64,000 nucleotides of DNA, taken from positions 259,897-323,896 of the forward strand of contig JAHECO010000001.1 of NCBI GenBank assembly GCA_024641705.1. The letters run 5' to 3'. This document shows, one piece after another, positions 46,665 through 59,148 of the stretch (its first letter is position 1; every line of letters starts with the position of its first letter). Source of the stretch: Candidatus Kryptoniota bacterium. GTDB lineage: Bacteria > Bacteroidota > Ignavibacteria > Kryptoniales > JAKASW01. The position numbers and the translations under genes were made by a program. The notes below the pieces were generated by a model, which saw nothing but the letters and a program-made list of their open reading frames with translations, did not search any database and was not told the DNA's origin.

Positions 46665-47297
46665 CTATCGAAGTTTCTTGACGGTGAGCTGGTTGTCCAG
46701 AAGACGCAGGACGGCCATCACCTTTCCGATTATCTTGACGGACGACGAGTCCGAGACGATAGGTTGGAAGTCGGCGTTCTCCGGCTTGAGCACGATCCTG
46801 TCGCCCTCCTGCCTGAACCTTTTCACGGTGGCAGCCTCGTCGTCGATCAGGGCGGCGACAATTTCTCCCTGTTCCGCAGTCGATTGCTGCCGCACGAGCA
46901 CAAGATCGCCGTCAAGTATGCCGGCGTCCTTCATGCTGTTTCCTTCGACCATTAGGAGAAAATTGGTTTCGCCCCCCCGTGTAAAGGCGGGGTCGAGGAC
47001 GATCGACTCACCGATGTTCTCCACCGCAAGGATAGGCTTGCCGGCGGTTATCCGCCCGACCAGCGGAACTGGAGTCCCTGTCGTGGTCTGCGAAAGCCGT
47101 ATTCCACGGCTCTTGACCGATTCCCTCTTGATGTAGCCCTTCTTCTCGAGTGCCTGAAGATGTCTCTCGATCCCGTGGCTCCATTTCGCACCGATGTGAT
47201 CTGCGATTTCCCGTATCGTCGGCGGATATCCGTACCGATTCGCATGGCTTTCGATGAAGTTGAACACCTTTGCCTGGCGGTCAGTCAACTTGTCCAT
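46665..47297 (-). CDS. lexA: LexA SOS repressor
   Basis: A 210-residue repressor-protease. The winged HTH is GYPPTIREIADHIGAKWSH...HLQALEKKGYI, slightly unlike the usual SSxSTVxxHL text, hinting at altered DNA recognition. The self-cleavage site is Ala-Gly in VGRITAGKPILA, and the Ser/Lys dyad is in MVEGNSMKDAGI and EAATVKRF. A perfect palindrome lies 16 bases upstream. AAAGGA precedes the ATG. It heads lexA-dinB and diverges from rodZ. Confidence 0.96.
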   Translation of the reverse strand: MDKLTDRQAKVFNFIESHANRYGYPPTIREIADHIGAKWSHGIERHLQALEKKGYIKRESVKSRGIRLSQTTTGTPVPLVGRITAGKPILAVENIGESIVLDPAFTRGGETNFLLMVEGNSMKDAGILDGDLVLVRQQSTAEQGEIVAALIDDEAATVKRFRQEGDRIVLKPENADFQPIVSDSSSVKIIGKVMAVLRLLDNQLTVKKLR

Positions 47298-47312
47298 ATG
47301 CGTTTCCTTTGA

Positions 47313-47334
47313 TTAGTAGACAGATTTCTACTAA
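47313..47334. promoter_or_regulatory. Putative LexA operator TTAGTAGA-N6-TCTACTAA
   Basis: A perfect eight-base inverted repeat, TTAGTAGA (47313-47320) and TCTACTAA (47327-47334) with spacer CAGATT, sits just upstream of the lexA ribosome-binding site. It differs from the E. coli (CTGT...ACAG) and Gram-positive (GAAC...GTTC) boxes. Assignment rests on symmetry and position, as LexA is normally autoregulated. Confidence 0.78.
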
Positions 47335-47477
47335 ATATCCGAAACGTTGAAGTGAATGTCAAGTGGAGACCTGCGCGTGTAATAGAAGCCCGGATTTTGA
47401 TATTCTGAAGGTTTCAAACGTTGTTATAGTGCTTTTAGTTAATTAGATTCAAAATGTCACATTAATCAAAACGGCGA

Positions 47478-50789
<3,312 letters not shown>

Positions 50790-50793
<4 letters not shown>

Positions 50794-51125
50794 AGAAGAA
50801 AACTTTCGAAACAGAGGTCCGCAAGGGGCATACCGTGCTCAGGCTCAACCTCGAAAAGCTCGACACCCAGGTCTCTCCGCAGCTGAAGGCGGAGTTCCTC
50901 GTCATCTGCCGTGCGCCGCTGAAGAAGCTTGTGGTGGATATGAGCGAGGTGAAGTCGTGCGATTCGTCCGGGCTGAGCGCGCTGCTCGTCGCCGAGAGGA
51001 TGATGCGCGAACTCAAGGGTGAGGTTCACCTCGTGGTACCCAATCCAGATGTCCGCAACCTCTTCAGGATCACTCAGCTCGAGAAAGTCTTCGCGATCCA
51101 CGTCTCCCCGGAGGAGCTCAACTGA
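50790..51125 (+). CDS. STAS-domain anti-sigma-factor antagonist
   Basis: A 111-residue single STAS domain. The phosphorylatable Ser lies in KSCDSSGLSALLVAERMM, as in SpoIIAA/RsbV-type switches. No partner kinase (RsbW-like) or sigma factor is in the window, so it may act elsewhere. It overlaps the preceding gene by four bases, and the SSS transporter begins 36 bases downstream. Confidence 0.92.
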
Positions 51126-51161
51126 AAAGCCGAAGAACCACGGGCGCCGTCCGGAGCCGAC

Positions 51162-52649
51162 TTGGGATTTAAAGCGATCGATTACATAATTGTCCTCGCG
51201 TACCTCTTCGGGGTAGCCGCGTTCGGCGTGATAATCGGGGGCAAGCAGAAGAATGCGGCGGACTATTTTGTCGGGGGGAGAAAGATCCCCTGGCTCGCCG
51301 TCTCGTTCGCGGTCGTAGCCACGGAGACCAGCGCGATCACCTTCATCTCGATCCCCGGGCTGGCATATCTTACCAACCTGAATTTTCTTCAGATCGCGAT
51401 CGGCTATATAGTCGGAAGAATCGCGATCGCCTTCCTCTTTATTCCGTCGTATTATCGCGGCGAGCTCGTGACCGCTTACGAGCTTCTGAAGACGCGGTTC
51501 GGCGACAAGACGAGAAACTACGCGTCGATCGTCTTCCTGGTGACGAGGACGCTTGCCACGGGGGTCAGGCTGTTCACGACCGCTATCCCGTTGGCGATCA
51601 TTTTCAAAGGCTACCAGATCTTCACAGGCTATTCGAACACATATGTCTACGCAATAGCCATCGTAGTCATCACCGTTTTCACGTTCGTCTATACATATAC
51701 GGGCGGCATAAGAGCTGTGATCTGGACCGACGTTGTGCAGATGTTCGTGTATATCGGCGGCGCATCCCTCGCGCTCTATATAATGTTGTCGCATCTTCCG
51801 CACGGTTGGGGCACGGTCGTTGCCGCCGCCGCGGCGCAGTCGAAGTTTCAGTTCATCCACTTCGGTTTCAGCGGAGGGTTCGCGCATTTCTTCACTGTGA
51901 AATACACCTTCGTCGCGAGCGTTCTCGGCGGCGCCTTCCTTTCGATGGCCTCCCACGGCACGGACCAGCTTATCGTTCAAAGACTTCTCGCGACGGATTC
52001 GCTGAAGAACAGCCAGAAGGCGGTTATAGCGAGCGGTTTCTTTGTTATGATTCAATTCCTCTTCTTCCTCCTGATCGGAGTCGCCCTCTACGCGTTTTAC
52101 AATGCCCTGCCGTTCAAGGACGGCGACCAGATCTTCCCGAAATTCATAGTGGAGCAGCTTCCGAGCGGAGTCAGCGGTATTATCGTCGCCGGTCTCTTCG
52201 CCAGTGCAATGGGTTCACTCAGCGGGTCGATAAATGCGCTTGCCTCATCGACGCTTGTAGACCTCTACAAACCTTACTTCGGCAAGCACAGCTTGGAGGA
52301 GAACGACCTCAGGCTCTCCAAGCTCTTCAGCGCCATATGGACGGTCATACTCGTCGGGACCGCTTTCATTTTCATTCATTCCACGGAATCGGTTATCGAG
52401 ATTGCACTGTCCATCGCTTCGGTGACTTACGGCGGACTCCTCGGGACGTTCCTCCTCGGCGTGCTGTTCAAGAAACCACAGCAGACCGACGCGATCATAG
52501 GATTCACGGCGGGTCTCATCATCCTGGTCTACGTGTTCTTCTTCACTCCCATCGCCTGGACCTGGTACACTATGATAGGCTCCCTAACTACGATCGGTGT
52601 GGGTCTGATCTCGTCCAGGTTCACCGGGGCTCCCGCCCGGAGGACATGA
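51162..52649 (+). CDS. Sodium:solute symporter (SSS family)
   Basis: A 495-residue membrane transporter with about 13 helices. The core pattern GGKQKNAADYFVGGRKIPWLAVSFAVVATETSAITFISIP is the SSS signature, with the sodium-site Ser/Thr region in helix VIII (SGSINALASSTLVDLY). The start is TTG with GGAG six bases upstream. Substrate cannot be inferred; sugars, amino acids or nucleosides are all possible. Confidence 0.93.
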   Translation: MGFKAIDYIIVLAYLFGVAAFGVIIGGKQKNAADYFVGGRKIPWLAVSFAVVATETSAITFISIPGLAYLTNLNFLQIAIGYIVGRIAIAFLFIPSYYRGELVTAYELLKTRFGDKTRNYASIVFLVTRTLATGVRLFTTAIPLAIIFKGYQIFTGYSNTYVYAIAIVVITVFTFVYTYTGGIRAVIWTDVVQMFVYIGGASLALYIMLSHLPHGWGTVVAAAAAQSKFQFIHFGFSGGFAHFFTVKYTFVASVLGGAFLSMASHGTDQLIVQRLLATDSLKNSQKAVIASGFFVMIQFLFFLLIGVALYAFYNALPFKDGDQIFPKFIVEQLPSGVSGIIVAGLFASAMGSLSGSINALASSTLVDLYKPYFGKHSLEENDLRLSKLFSAIWTVILVGTAFIFIHSTESVIEIALSIASVTYGGLLGTFLLGVLFKKPQQTDAIIGFTAGLIILVYVFFFTPIAWTWYTMIGSLTTIGVGLISSRFTGAPARRT

Positions 52650-52876
52650 GGGCCGGAGCCGGACTAGTGCTCGGGACAGCGAGGCCTGTTCTCGCGACTA
52701 GACTTTTTGGAATGTGGGTTGACGTCGGTGATGCAACCCGCAAGTTCATATCCCCAGATAAAACTCAAATGTGTTCGGTTTTATAGCAAAGTAGTCGTAT
52801 AATTACTATATGACGGGTTGGCACTTGGCATACGGCACTGGCGTGGATCCCTGGTGAGATCAACGGAGCGAGTCTT

Positions 52877-53794
52877 TTGAGATTGTCTGACTACCTCCAA
52901 TCCGGTCTTCTTAGACTTGTCGGAGCCTTTCTCCGCATGTTCCCGATAGGCAGGGTTCAGAAGATGGCGGCCTCCGTCGGCCGGTTCGCCTACAGGCATG
53001 TCCGGATTCGCAGGAAGGTCGCGCTCACCAACCTCAGACTCTGTTTCCCCGAGAAGGGAAGCGAGGAACTGGAGAACATATTGGAGAGAGCATACGTGAA
53101 TATTGCCACGGTACTCTTCGAGTTTCTCTATTTCCCGAAATTTACGACAGCCAACCTGAAGGATGTGGTAGAGTTCACGGCCGAGTCCCGGTCGTTGATC
53201 GAATCCGGATTCACGAGAGGCAACGGGCTGGTCATGATTAGCGGGCACTTCTCCAACTGGGAGCTGATAGCGCTCGCGATCGGTGCTTCCTTCCCCGGAA
53301 AGATCCAGATAATCGTCCATCCTTTTCATAACAAGGGAGTCGACAGGCTCGCCGAGAGGTACAGATGTCATCTCGGCAACTCGACGGTGCCAATGGGTAA
53401 TTCGATCCGCGCAGCCCTTACACAGCTCAAGTCGAACGGCATACTCGCCCTCCTCGCGGACCAGAGCGCGGCCAGGGAGAGCGCACCGGCACGATTCTTC
53501 GGCATCGACGTCCCGACTTTCCAGGGCCCGTCCTCCTTCGCGCTGAGGACCCGTGCAGACATGCTCGCGGGATTTCTCATAAGAAGGGGGGATGGGACTT
53601 ATCTTATCGACCTGAGGAAGATCGATTTCTCCGACCTCAAGGACGATTCAGAAGAGAACGTCCGGGAGCTGACCCAGAGACATGTTTCTTTGCTTGAAGA
53701 TTTCATCAGAATGCATCCGGGAGACTGGCTCTGGTTTCACAAGAGATTCAAGCATGTTCCGGAATTCCAGAGGGCCATGGAGGAAAGCAAATGA
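52877..53794 (+). CDS. Lipid A biosynthesis lauroyl/palmitoyl acyltransferase-like (HtrB/LpxL family)
   Basis: A 305-residue LpxL/HtrB-like acyltransferase. The HX4D/E motif is GHFSNWE at about residues 121-127, followed by ADQSAARESAP and the C-terminal GDWLWFHKRFK typical of the family. One N-terminal hydrophobic anchor (about 10-24) is present. It is expected to add secondary acyl chains to lipid A. The start is TTG with GGAG upstream. Translation is coupled to the waaF-like gene (four-base overlap). Confidence 0.92.
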   Translation: MRLSDYLQSGLLRLVGAFLRMFPIGRVQKMAASVGRFAYRHVRIRRKVALTNLRLCFPEKGSEELENILERAYVNIATVLFEFLYFPKFTTANLKDVVEFTAESRSLIESGFTRGNGLVMISGHFSNWELIALAIGASFPGKIQIIVHPFHNKGVDRLAERYRCHLGNSTVPMGNSIRAALTQLKSNGILALLADQSAARESAPARFFGIDVPTFQGPSSFALRTRADMLAGFLIRRGDGTYLIDLRKIDFSDLKDDSEENVRELTQRHVSLLEDFIRMHPGDWLWFHKRFKHVPEFQRAMEESK

Positions 53795-54813
53795 CGCGTG
53801 TTCTCGTGATTCAAACCGCTTTTCTCGGCGATGTCATCCTGGCACTCCCTCTCGTTCAAGTGATTAAGAAATCACTCGGTGAAGTTCAGGTGGATTTCCT
53901 TGTCATTCCCGAGACGTCGGAGATCCTGGAAAAGCACCCTGATATATCAAAAGTTATCGTCTACGATAAGCACGGCAAGCATAACTCCGTTTCAGCCTTC
54001 CTGGATCTTCGGACCGGGCTGAGAAGGAGGGTCTACAACTATGTGGTCTGCCCGCACAGGTCCGCGAGAAGCGCGTTACTCGCAAGTGGAACACACGCGG
54101 GAATCAGAGTCGGATTCGACAGGTCGGCCTGGAAAAGGAGTTTTACCCATCTTATGCCGTGGAAGTTCGGGATGCATGAAATCGAACGCAACCTCTCGCT
54201 CCTTAGACCACTGGGGATCAAAGCAGGGCGTGAGAAGCCCAGGCTCTACCCTGGTGAGCAGAACAAGGATGAAGTCTCGCGCTTCTTATCGTCGAAGGGA
54301 GTTGAGTCGCCTTACGCTGTAGTCGCGCCAGGCACGGTGTGGAAGACGAAACAGTATCCTCCGGAGATGATGGCACAAGTCATAAAGGGACTCCTGGGTA
54401 GATTTTCAAATGTCGTTCTCATAGGCGGAATGAAAGACGCCGGATTGACCGCTGCATTTGCCGGGCTGGGCACGCGTGTCGTTTCCGCGATAGGCAAGTT
54501 CCCATTCATGTCATCGGCGGAGCTCACAAGGCGGGCGTCGCTTCTCGTCGCAAACGATTCTGCGCCGATCCACGTCGCCTCGGCATTTGATGTTCCGACG
54601 GTCGCCATATTCGGCCCGACCGTCAGGGACTTCGGATTCTACCCGTACCACGAGAGGTCTAGAGTCGTCGAAGCTTCCAACATGGGCTGCAGGCCCTGCA
54701 CGATCCACGGAGGAGACCACTGTCCGATAGATACCCTTGAATGCATGAGGAGCATATCCCCGGAGCGTGTCGTGACTGCGGCGCTCGAGGTCGCGGAGGC
54801 GCGGCATGCCTAA
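53791..54813 (+). CDS. waaF: ADP-heptose:LPS heptosyltransferase II-like (GT9)
   Basis: A 340-residue GT9 transferase that adds heptose to the LPS inner core. The N-terminal VLVIQTAFLGDVILALPLVQ and C-terminal LVANDSAPIHVASAFDVPTVAIFGPT are hallmarks, and the latter binds ADP-heptose. The acceptor-domain segment CPHRSARSALLA is present. It overlaps the upstream lpxL-like and downstream tsaC genes, forming a tight operon. Confidence 0.92.
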   Translation: MTRVLVIQTAFLGDVILALPLVQVIKKSLGEVQVDFLVIPETSEILEKHPDISKVIVYDKHGKHNSVSAFLDLRTGLRRRVYNYVVCPHRSARSALLASGTHAGIRVGFDRSAWKRSFTHLMPWKFGMHEIERNLSLLRPLGIKAGREKPRLYPGEQNKDEVSRFLSSKGVESPYAVVAPGTVWKTKQYPPEMMAQVIKGLLGRFSNVVLIGGMKDAGLTAAFAGLGTRVVSAIGKFPFMSSAELTRRASLLVANDSAPIHVASAFDVPTVAIFGPTVRDFGFYPYHERSRVVEASNMGCRPCTIHGGDHCPIDTLECMRSISPERVVTAALEVAEARHA

Positions 54814-55423
54814 GTACATCAGCTCAGCCAGCACAAGGAGTGTGACACTGGCGGCTCAGACAATACTGGATGGCGGCGTGATCGTCTATCCGACCGAGAC
54901 GATCTATGGTCTCGGCGCGAACGCGCTGGAGCCGAAGGTCGTGGAGAAGGTTTATGCCGTAAAGGAAAGAAGGAAGTCCAGTCCTATCCTTATTCTTGTC
55001 CCGGGCCGAGACAGTCTCGAGGAGCTTGTGACCGGGATACCGGAGGTCGCGGAGAAACTGATGGATCGTTTTTGGCCCGGCCCGCTGACGATAGTCTTTA
55101 ATGCTTCGCCGATCGTATCCCCAATCCTGACCGCCGGTTCGAAGAAAATCGGAATCAGGCTGTCGAGCGACAGTTTCTGCCGTCAGTTGCTCGACATATG
55201 CAAGATCCCCATAACGTCGACGAGCGCGAATCTCTCCGGCGAGCCCAACCCGGATTCAATCGCTATAATAGACAAGCGGGTGCTGAACTCTGTCGATCTG
55301 GTTGTAGATGCCGGTCGTCTCATGTCGCAGACGCCGTCAACGGTAGTTGACGTCACCACAGGGAAGGTGGATCTGCTGAGGGAAGGGGCGATAACATTCG
55401 CGGAGATTGAGCGCAATATCTGA
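54806..55423 (+). CDS. tsaC: L-threonylcarbamoyladenylate synthase
   Basis: A 205-residue YrdC/Sua5-type enzyme making threonylcarbamoyl-AMP for t6A modification of tRNA. The signature GGVIVYPTETIYGLGANA and KRRxS-like KERRKSSPILIL, and later TSANLSGEPNP, are present. It lacks the C-terminal Sua5 domain, so it is the short TsaC form. It overlaps the waaF-like gene by eight bases. Confidence 0.95.
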   Translation: MPKYISSASTRSVTLAAQTILDGGVIVYPTETIYGLGANALEPKVVEKVYAVKERRKSSPILILVPGRDSLEELVTGIPEVAEKLMDRFWPGPLTIVFNASPIVSPILTAGSKKIGIRLSSDSFCRQLLDICKIPITSTSANLSGEPNPDSIAIIDKRVLNSVDLVVDAGRLMSQTPSTVVDVTTGKVDLLREGAITFAEIERNI

Positions 55424-55534
55424 TGTATTCTAGTTGAATCTTTCGCGATAGAGATGTAGAATAGAGCAGGTTGAAATCAAATCCACCCGGCGTAGTGACG
55501 CGGAAACAGTCGCAACATTAAGGGAGAAGAATAA

Positions 55535-57031
55535 TTGCGGAGTAGTGTTGTGCAGAAGGGATCCGTGCAAGCGAAAAAGAAAACTGGCGGCGTCCGCGCT
55601 TGCAGGGCCGCCGTACGAGAAGTTGAAACAAGATACTTAGACTATCTCTCGGTAAATGAAGATCTCACAAGAGAGCTTGTCTCATTCCAGGCGAACAAGA
55701 AGGAACCTTTCTATCGCTGGTTGAAATTTAAAGAAGGTTTCTCTTCTAAACTCGTCCAATACTGCATTAATCGATTTCAGCCCTCGGTTCGGGCTACTCC
55801 AAGAATACTCGATCCGTTTGCCGGATCAGGGACAACACTTACTACAGCGACGAAGTTAGGATGGCGCGCTACGGGTATAGAGCTCTTGCCGGTCGGAACT
55901 GCCGCGATGAAGGCCCGGCTCAAAGCCGACGTCGTGAGCATCCCAATGTTTGAGCGTTGGGTTGAAGAACTCTCTTCGTGGAACTGGAACCAGAAGGGAA
56001 CTTATTCCTTCCCGCACCTCCGGATCACCGAGGGTGCTTTTCCAAAGTCGACCGAGTCCGCAATTTCAAGCTATATGATGTTCCTGGATCGCATCGATGA
56101 TCCGAATATGAGGTATCTTTTTTGGTTTGCTCTGTTATCGATACTTGAAGACGTGAGTTACACACGTAAGGACGGACAATACCTGAGATGGGACAGTAGA
56201 TCGGGAAGAGATCTGAAGTCCTCATTTGACAAGGGGTTGATTCCGGATTTTAAGCCCGCAATCCATCAGAAACTCGACATTATGCTTGAGGATATAAGGT
56301 GGCGCAACGGAGGATCATATTCCTCCAACGTTGAGATAATCGAGGCTTCTAATCTGGACATCATGCCGACTCTGACCGAGTCCTCATTTGACATGATCAT
56401 GACGTCGCCTCCGTACTGCAATCGCTACGATTATACCAGAACATATGCTCTCGAGCTCGCCTTCCTGGGGTATAGCGAGGGCGCGGTCAAATCACTTCGG
56501 CAGACCCTGGTCTCTGCAACAGTGGAGAACAAGAGCAAGCGGGCCTATCTCGAGGGACAATACCGACGAAAAAACCAGGCGGATAGGTTCGCTGCATCCG
56601 AAAACGCTTTTGAAAGTCACGATGCGCTTCAGCAGATTCTCGCGATGTTGAAACGTCTGCGCGAAAACAAAGAGCTGAATAACCCGAACATTCCGGGGAT
56701 GGTCGAGAATTACTTCTTTGAGATGAGTTGCCTCATCACTGAGATGGCACGAGTGCTTTCGCCGGGGGGTCGGGTTGTAATGATTAACGACAACGTTCAG
56801 TACCATGGGGTCGAGGTTCCCGTGGACATGATCCTTTCTGACTTCGCGCAAGGCGCCGGTTTAAGGGTCGACCAAATATGGGTCCTTCCTCGGGGCAAAG
56901 GGAACAGCAGCCAGCAGATGGGAATACACGGACGTAGGGAATTGCGGAAGTGCGTCTATGTCTGGTCCAAGCCGCAGAGTGGTGCACGATTGCAGGTATT
57001 TCATGGCAAAGGCAGGGAACGAGTACACTGA
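55535..57031 (+). CDS. DNA methyltransferase (N4-cytosine/N6-adenine type)
   Basis: A 498-residue SAM-dependent DNA methyltransferase. Motif I is ILDPFAGSGTTL (about 93-104) and the catalytic motif IV is MTSPPYCNRYDYT (about 289-301), with about 200 residues between them, likely holding the target-recognition domain; this order fits the alpha class. SPPY is common in N4-cytosine enzymes, and DPPY in N6-adenine ones. It is paired with the restriction-like gene, which starts 29 bases before its stop. Start TTG with AGGGAG upstream. Codon use is more AT-rich than the core genes, suggesting transfer. Confidence 0.9.
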   Translation: MRSSVVQKGSVQAKKKTGGVRACRAAVREVETRYLDYLSVNEDLTRELVSFQANKKEPFYRWLKFKEGFSSKLVQYCINRFQPSVRATPRILDPFAGSGTTLTTATKLGWRATGIELLPVGTAAMKARLKADVVSIPMFERWVEELSSWNWNQKGTYSFPHLRITEGAFPKSTESAISSYMMFLDRIDDPNMRYLFWFALLSILEDVSYTRKDGQYLRWDSRSGRDLKSSFDKGLIPDFKPAIHQKLDIMLEDIRWRNGGSYSSNVEIIEASNLDIMPTLTESSFDMIMTSPPYCNRYDYTRTYALELAFLGYSEGAVKSLRQTLVSATVENKSKRAYLEGQYRRKNQADRFAASENAFESHDALQQILAMLKRLRENKELNNPNIPGMVENYFFEMSCLITEMARVLSPGGRVVMINDNVQYHGVEVPVDMILSDFAQGAGLRVDQIWVLPRGKGNSSQQMGIHGRRELRKCVYVWSKPQSGARLQVFHGKGRERVH

Positions 57032-57977
57032 CGACCTTCGGAAGCTGAAGTCCCAACTCCTTGCCTCGACGCTCAAGGAGAAACGGGACGTTGCTGCCTT
57101 CAATGCAGTGAAGAAAACCAAAGCTCAGATCGATTGGGACTCGAGAAGCGATTTGATGATAGATGAGGATGTATGGAAGCATATTGTCAAACGCCTGGGG
57201 TACGATCCGAAAGAAGTCTTCTGCCACCCGAAAGTTTTGATTGAGCATCCCGCTACGGCTCTCTATTATCGCGGCCTTGCCGGTCTTTCTATCAAAGCCG
57301 CCAGGGACTATGTCGGAGCTATCGAGAATTTGGAGAGCGGGTCGGCCAAAGCAAGGCTCAGCGAAAGCAAAGCGCTTGCGATGGCGCGGACATACAACAC
57401 GTTTGTCTGCTCGATAATAAAGAACACGACCGACTGGACTCTGGAAGACGGCAAGCGAATGGTGATTGCAATGCTCGGAATCACCTTCGACGGTGTTATG
57501 CGAAACAAGGTTGGAGAGATTGCTGAGGAAAGGATTAGAACCCTGCTGGTGGAGTGGCTGGAATCAAAGAAGTTGATAGCCTGGTCGACACCTCCAAGCA
57601 TGATTCACAACAAGTCGCTCCAAAAGGAATACCAGCTTCGCGGCGGCGTGTACATGCAATTCGCCTCTGAGCCGGATGTTTCCTTCCTGAGGGACGGTGA
57701 GCTCATTGCGGTAGTGGAAATAAAGGGCGGGATCGACCCCGCCGGTGCTTTAGAGCGTTACGGTGCAGCGTTGAAATCTTTCGAGGATTCAGTTAAGAAG
57801 TCTCCAAAGTGCAAGACCTTCTATGTGGGTGGCGTCTTTACTGAAGAGCTGAAACGTCGGATGGACGCCGACAGGCTTGTCGAGAAGTCGTTCAGTGTGA
57901 TCGAGGTACTACAACAGCCTGCCGCTCGGGAGGAGTTTTTGAAGGAACTGTTTCATCATGCGCTGAGGGTGGTGTAG
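57003..57977 (+). CDS. Type II restriction endonuclease-like protein (PD-(D/E)XK), possibly XcyI family
   Basis: A 324-residue protein. SEPDVSFLRDGELIAVVEIKGG shows PD and EIK at the spacing of a PD-(D/E)XK nuclease core, and the following GALERYGAALKSF helix fits. The overlap with the methyltransferase gene is the usual arrangement of a restriction-modification pair. I start at MAKAGNEY (57003), 15 codons inside the track ORF. An XcyI-family link is recalled from pattern only and is tentative. Recognition sequence cannot be inferred. Confidence 0.8.
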   Translation: MAKAGNEYTDDLRKLKSQLLASTLKEKRDVAAFNAVKKTKAQIDWDSRSDLMIDEDVWKHIVKRLGYDPKEVFCHPKVLIEHPATALYYRGLAGLSIKAARDYVGAIENLESGSAKARLSESKALAMARTYNTFVCSIIKNTTDWTLEDGKRMVIAMLGITFDGVMRNKVGEIAEERIRTLLVEWLESKKLIAWSTPPSMIHNKSLQKEYQLRGGVYMQFASEPDVSFLRDGELIAVVEIKGGIDPAGALERYGAALKSFEDSVKKSPKCKTFYVGGVFTEELKRRMDADRLVEKSFSVIEVLQQPAAREEFLKELFHHALRVV

Positions 57978-58070
57978 TGTTATATAAAACGACACCTTCT
58001 GCGGTCTTCGTGAATAGTACCGCAGCTCTTGACGCAGGAAATAGAACTAATAAATAGAATGGAGCATAGA

Positions 58071-58616
58071 ATGGTGGAAGTATTCACAATCTTGGCCATA
58101 ATCTTGGGTCCCATATTGGCCATCCAAGTAGAAAAACTGCTAGAAAAGAAACGTCAGGAAAAAGAAAGACGACTAGGAATTTTCAAAGTCTTAATGGTAA
58201 CTCGAGGCTCCGTTCTCTCGCAGGCACACGTGCAAGCACTAAATTCAATTGATATCGAATTCAATTCCGATAACGAAAAAGATAAGAATGTCAGGAATGC
58301 GTGGAAGGCATATCTGGATGAGCTGAACCATTTTCCAAATGATGGCAGCGAGGAAGACAAGAAAAGATGGAACGAAAGAGTTAATGGCCTTCTCGTTGAA
58401 TTACTAATGGTAATGTCTGTGGCTGTCGGATACGACTTTGATAAGACGTACATCAATCGGACAGCGTACGTACCTCAGAAATATGGAGAAACTGATATAG
58501 AATTGGATGTGATAAGAAAAGCGTTTGTTCAGGTTCTGGTTGGAAAAGCATCAATTCCAATTAGGGTTGTCCAACCCGAGGGATTACAGTTTACGTCGTC
58601 TGCAAATTCAGAGTAA
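58071..58616 (+). CDS. DUF6680-like protein with N-terminal membrane segment
   Basis: A 181-residue protein with a single N-terminal membrane helix (VFTILAIILGPILAIQV) and a cytoplasmic helical domain (RRLGIFKVLMVTRG...HVQALNSIDIEF), a pattern I associate with DUF6680. Function is unknown; such genes often occur near defence loci. I start at the ATG 58071, with GGAG six bases upstream. It is AT-rich and follows the restriction gene by 93 bases. Confidence 0.75.
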   Translation: MVEVFTILAIILGPILAIQVEKLLEKKRQEKERRLGIFKVLMVTRGSVLSQAHVQALNSIDIEFNSDNEKDKNVRNAWKAYLDELNHFPNDGSEEDKKRWNERVNGLLVELLMVMSVAVGYDFDKTYINRTAYVPQKYGETDIELDVIRKAFVQVLVGKASIPIRVVQPEGLQFTSSANSE

Positions 58617-58857
58617 AAGGGCTTATGAGTATTGGTCGTCCCCGAGAATGAGCGGAAAATGTCATTCCGGGTATAATACAGATCCGTCCATGAATCGTGG
58701 ACGGATGGGCGCGTGGTGGAATCTTCTGCGGACTACGTAATAAGATAGATGAGGGAACCCCCCCGCATAAGATTAATCATGTCGTTGAATCATCTCGGTC
58801 CGATCTATAGTTAACAGACTTCTTTTCGCCAAATGTCTTATCTTTGGTTAGAACAGC

Positions 58858-59148
58858 ATGAACAACGTCGATTTCAATAGCGCCAAAATTCAAGCTATCT
58901 GCAAGAAGTATCACGTAGAGACCTTGCGCTTATTCGGTTCAACGGCCCGCGGCGAATCTGGACCGGATAGCGATATCGATCTTCTGGTTGCATTTTCAGA
59001 GCCGATATCACTGCTTCAATTCGTTGGGATGGGACGAGAAATGTCCGTTGCTTTAGGGCGCAAAGTTGATCTCCAGACTACCGAATCGATCAGCCCTTAT
59101 TTGAGAACTCGGATTCTGAGAGAGTCCCGCTCGGTCTATGCAGCGTGA
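58858..59148 (+). CDS. mntA: MNT-type minimal nucleotidyltransferase, antitoxin
   Basis: A 96-residue nucleotidyltransferase with the signature GSx10DxD (GSTARGESGPDSDIDLLV, about residues 27-44). In studied pairs this enzyme AMPylates the HEPN toxin and neutralises it. Its last 11 bases overlap the ATG of the HEPN gene, as is usual. The antitoxin is intact. Confidence 0.92.
   Translation: MNNVDFNSAKIQAICKKYHVETLRLFGSTARGESGPDSDIDLLVAFSEPISLLQFVGMGREMSVALGRKVDLQTTESISPYLRTRILRESRSVYAA

Noticed and set aside
51806-52786. 326-residue plus-strand ORF
   Set aside because: Frame-shifted shadow of the SSS transporter, Arg-rich.
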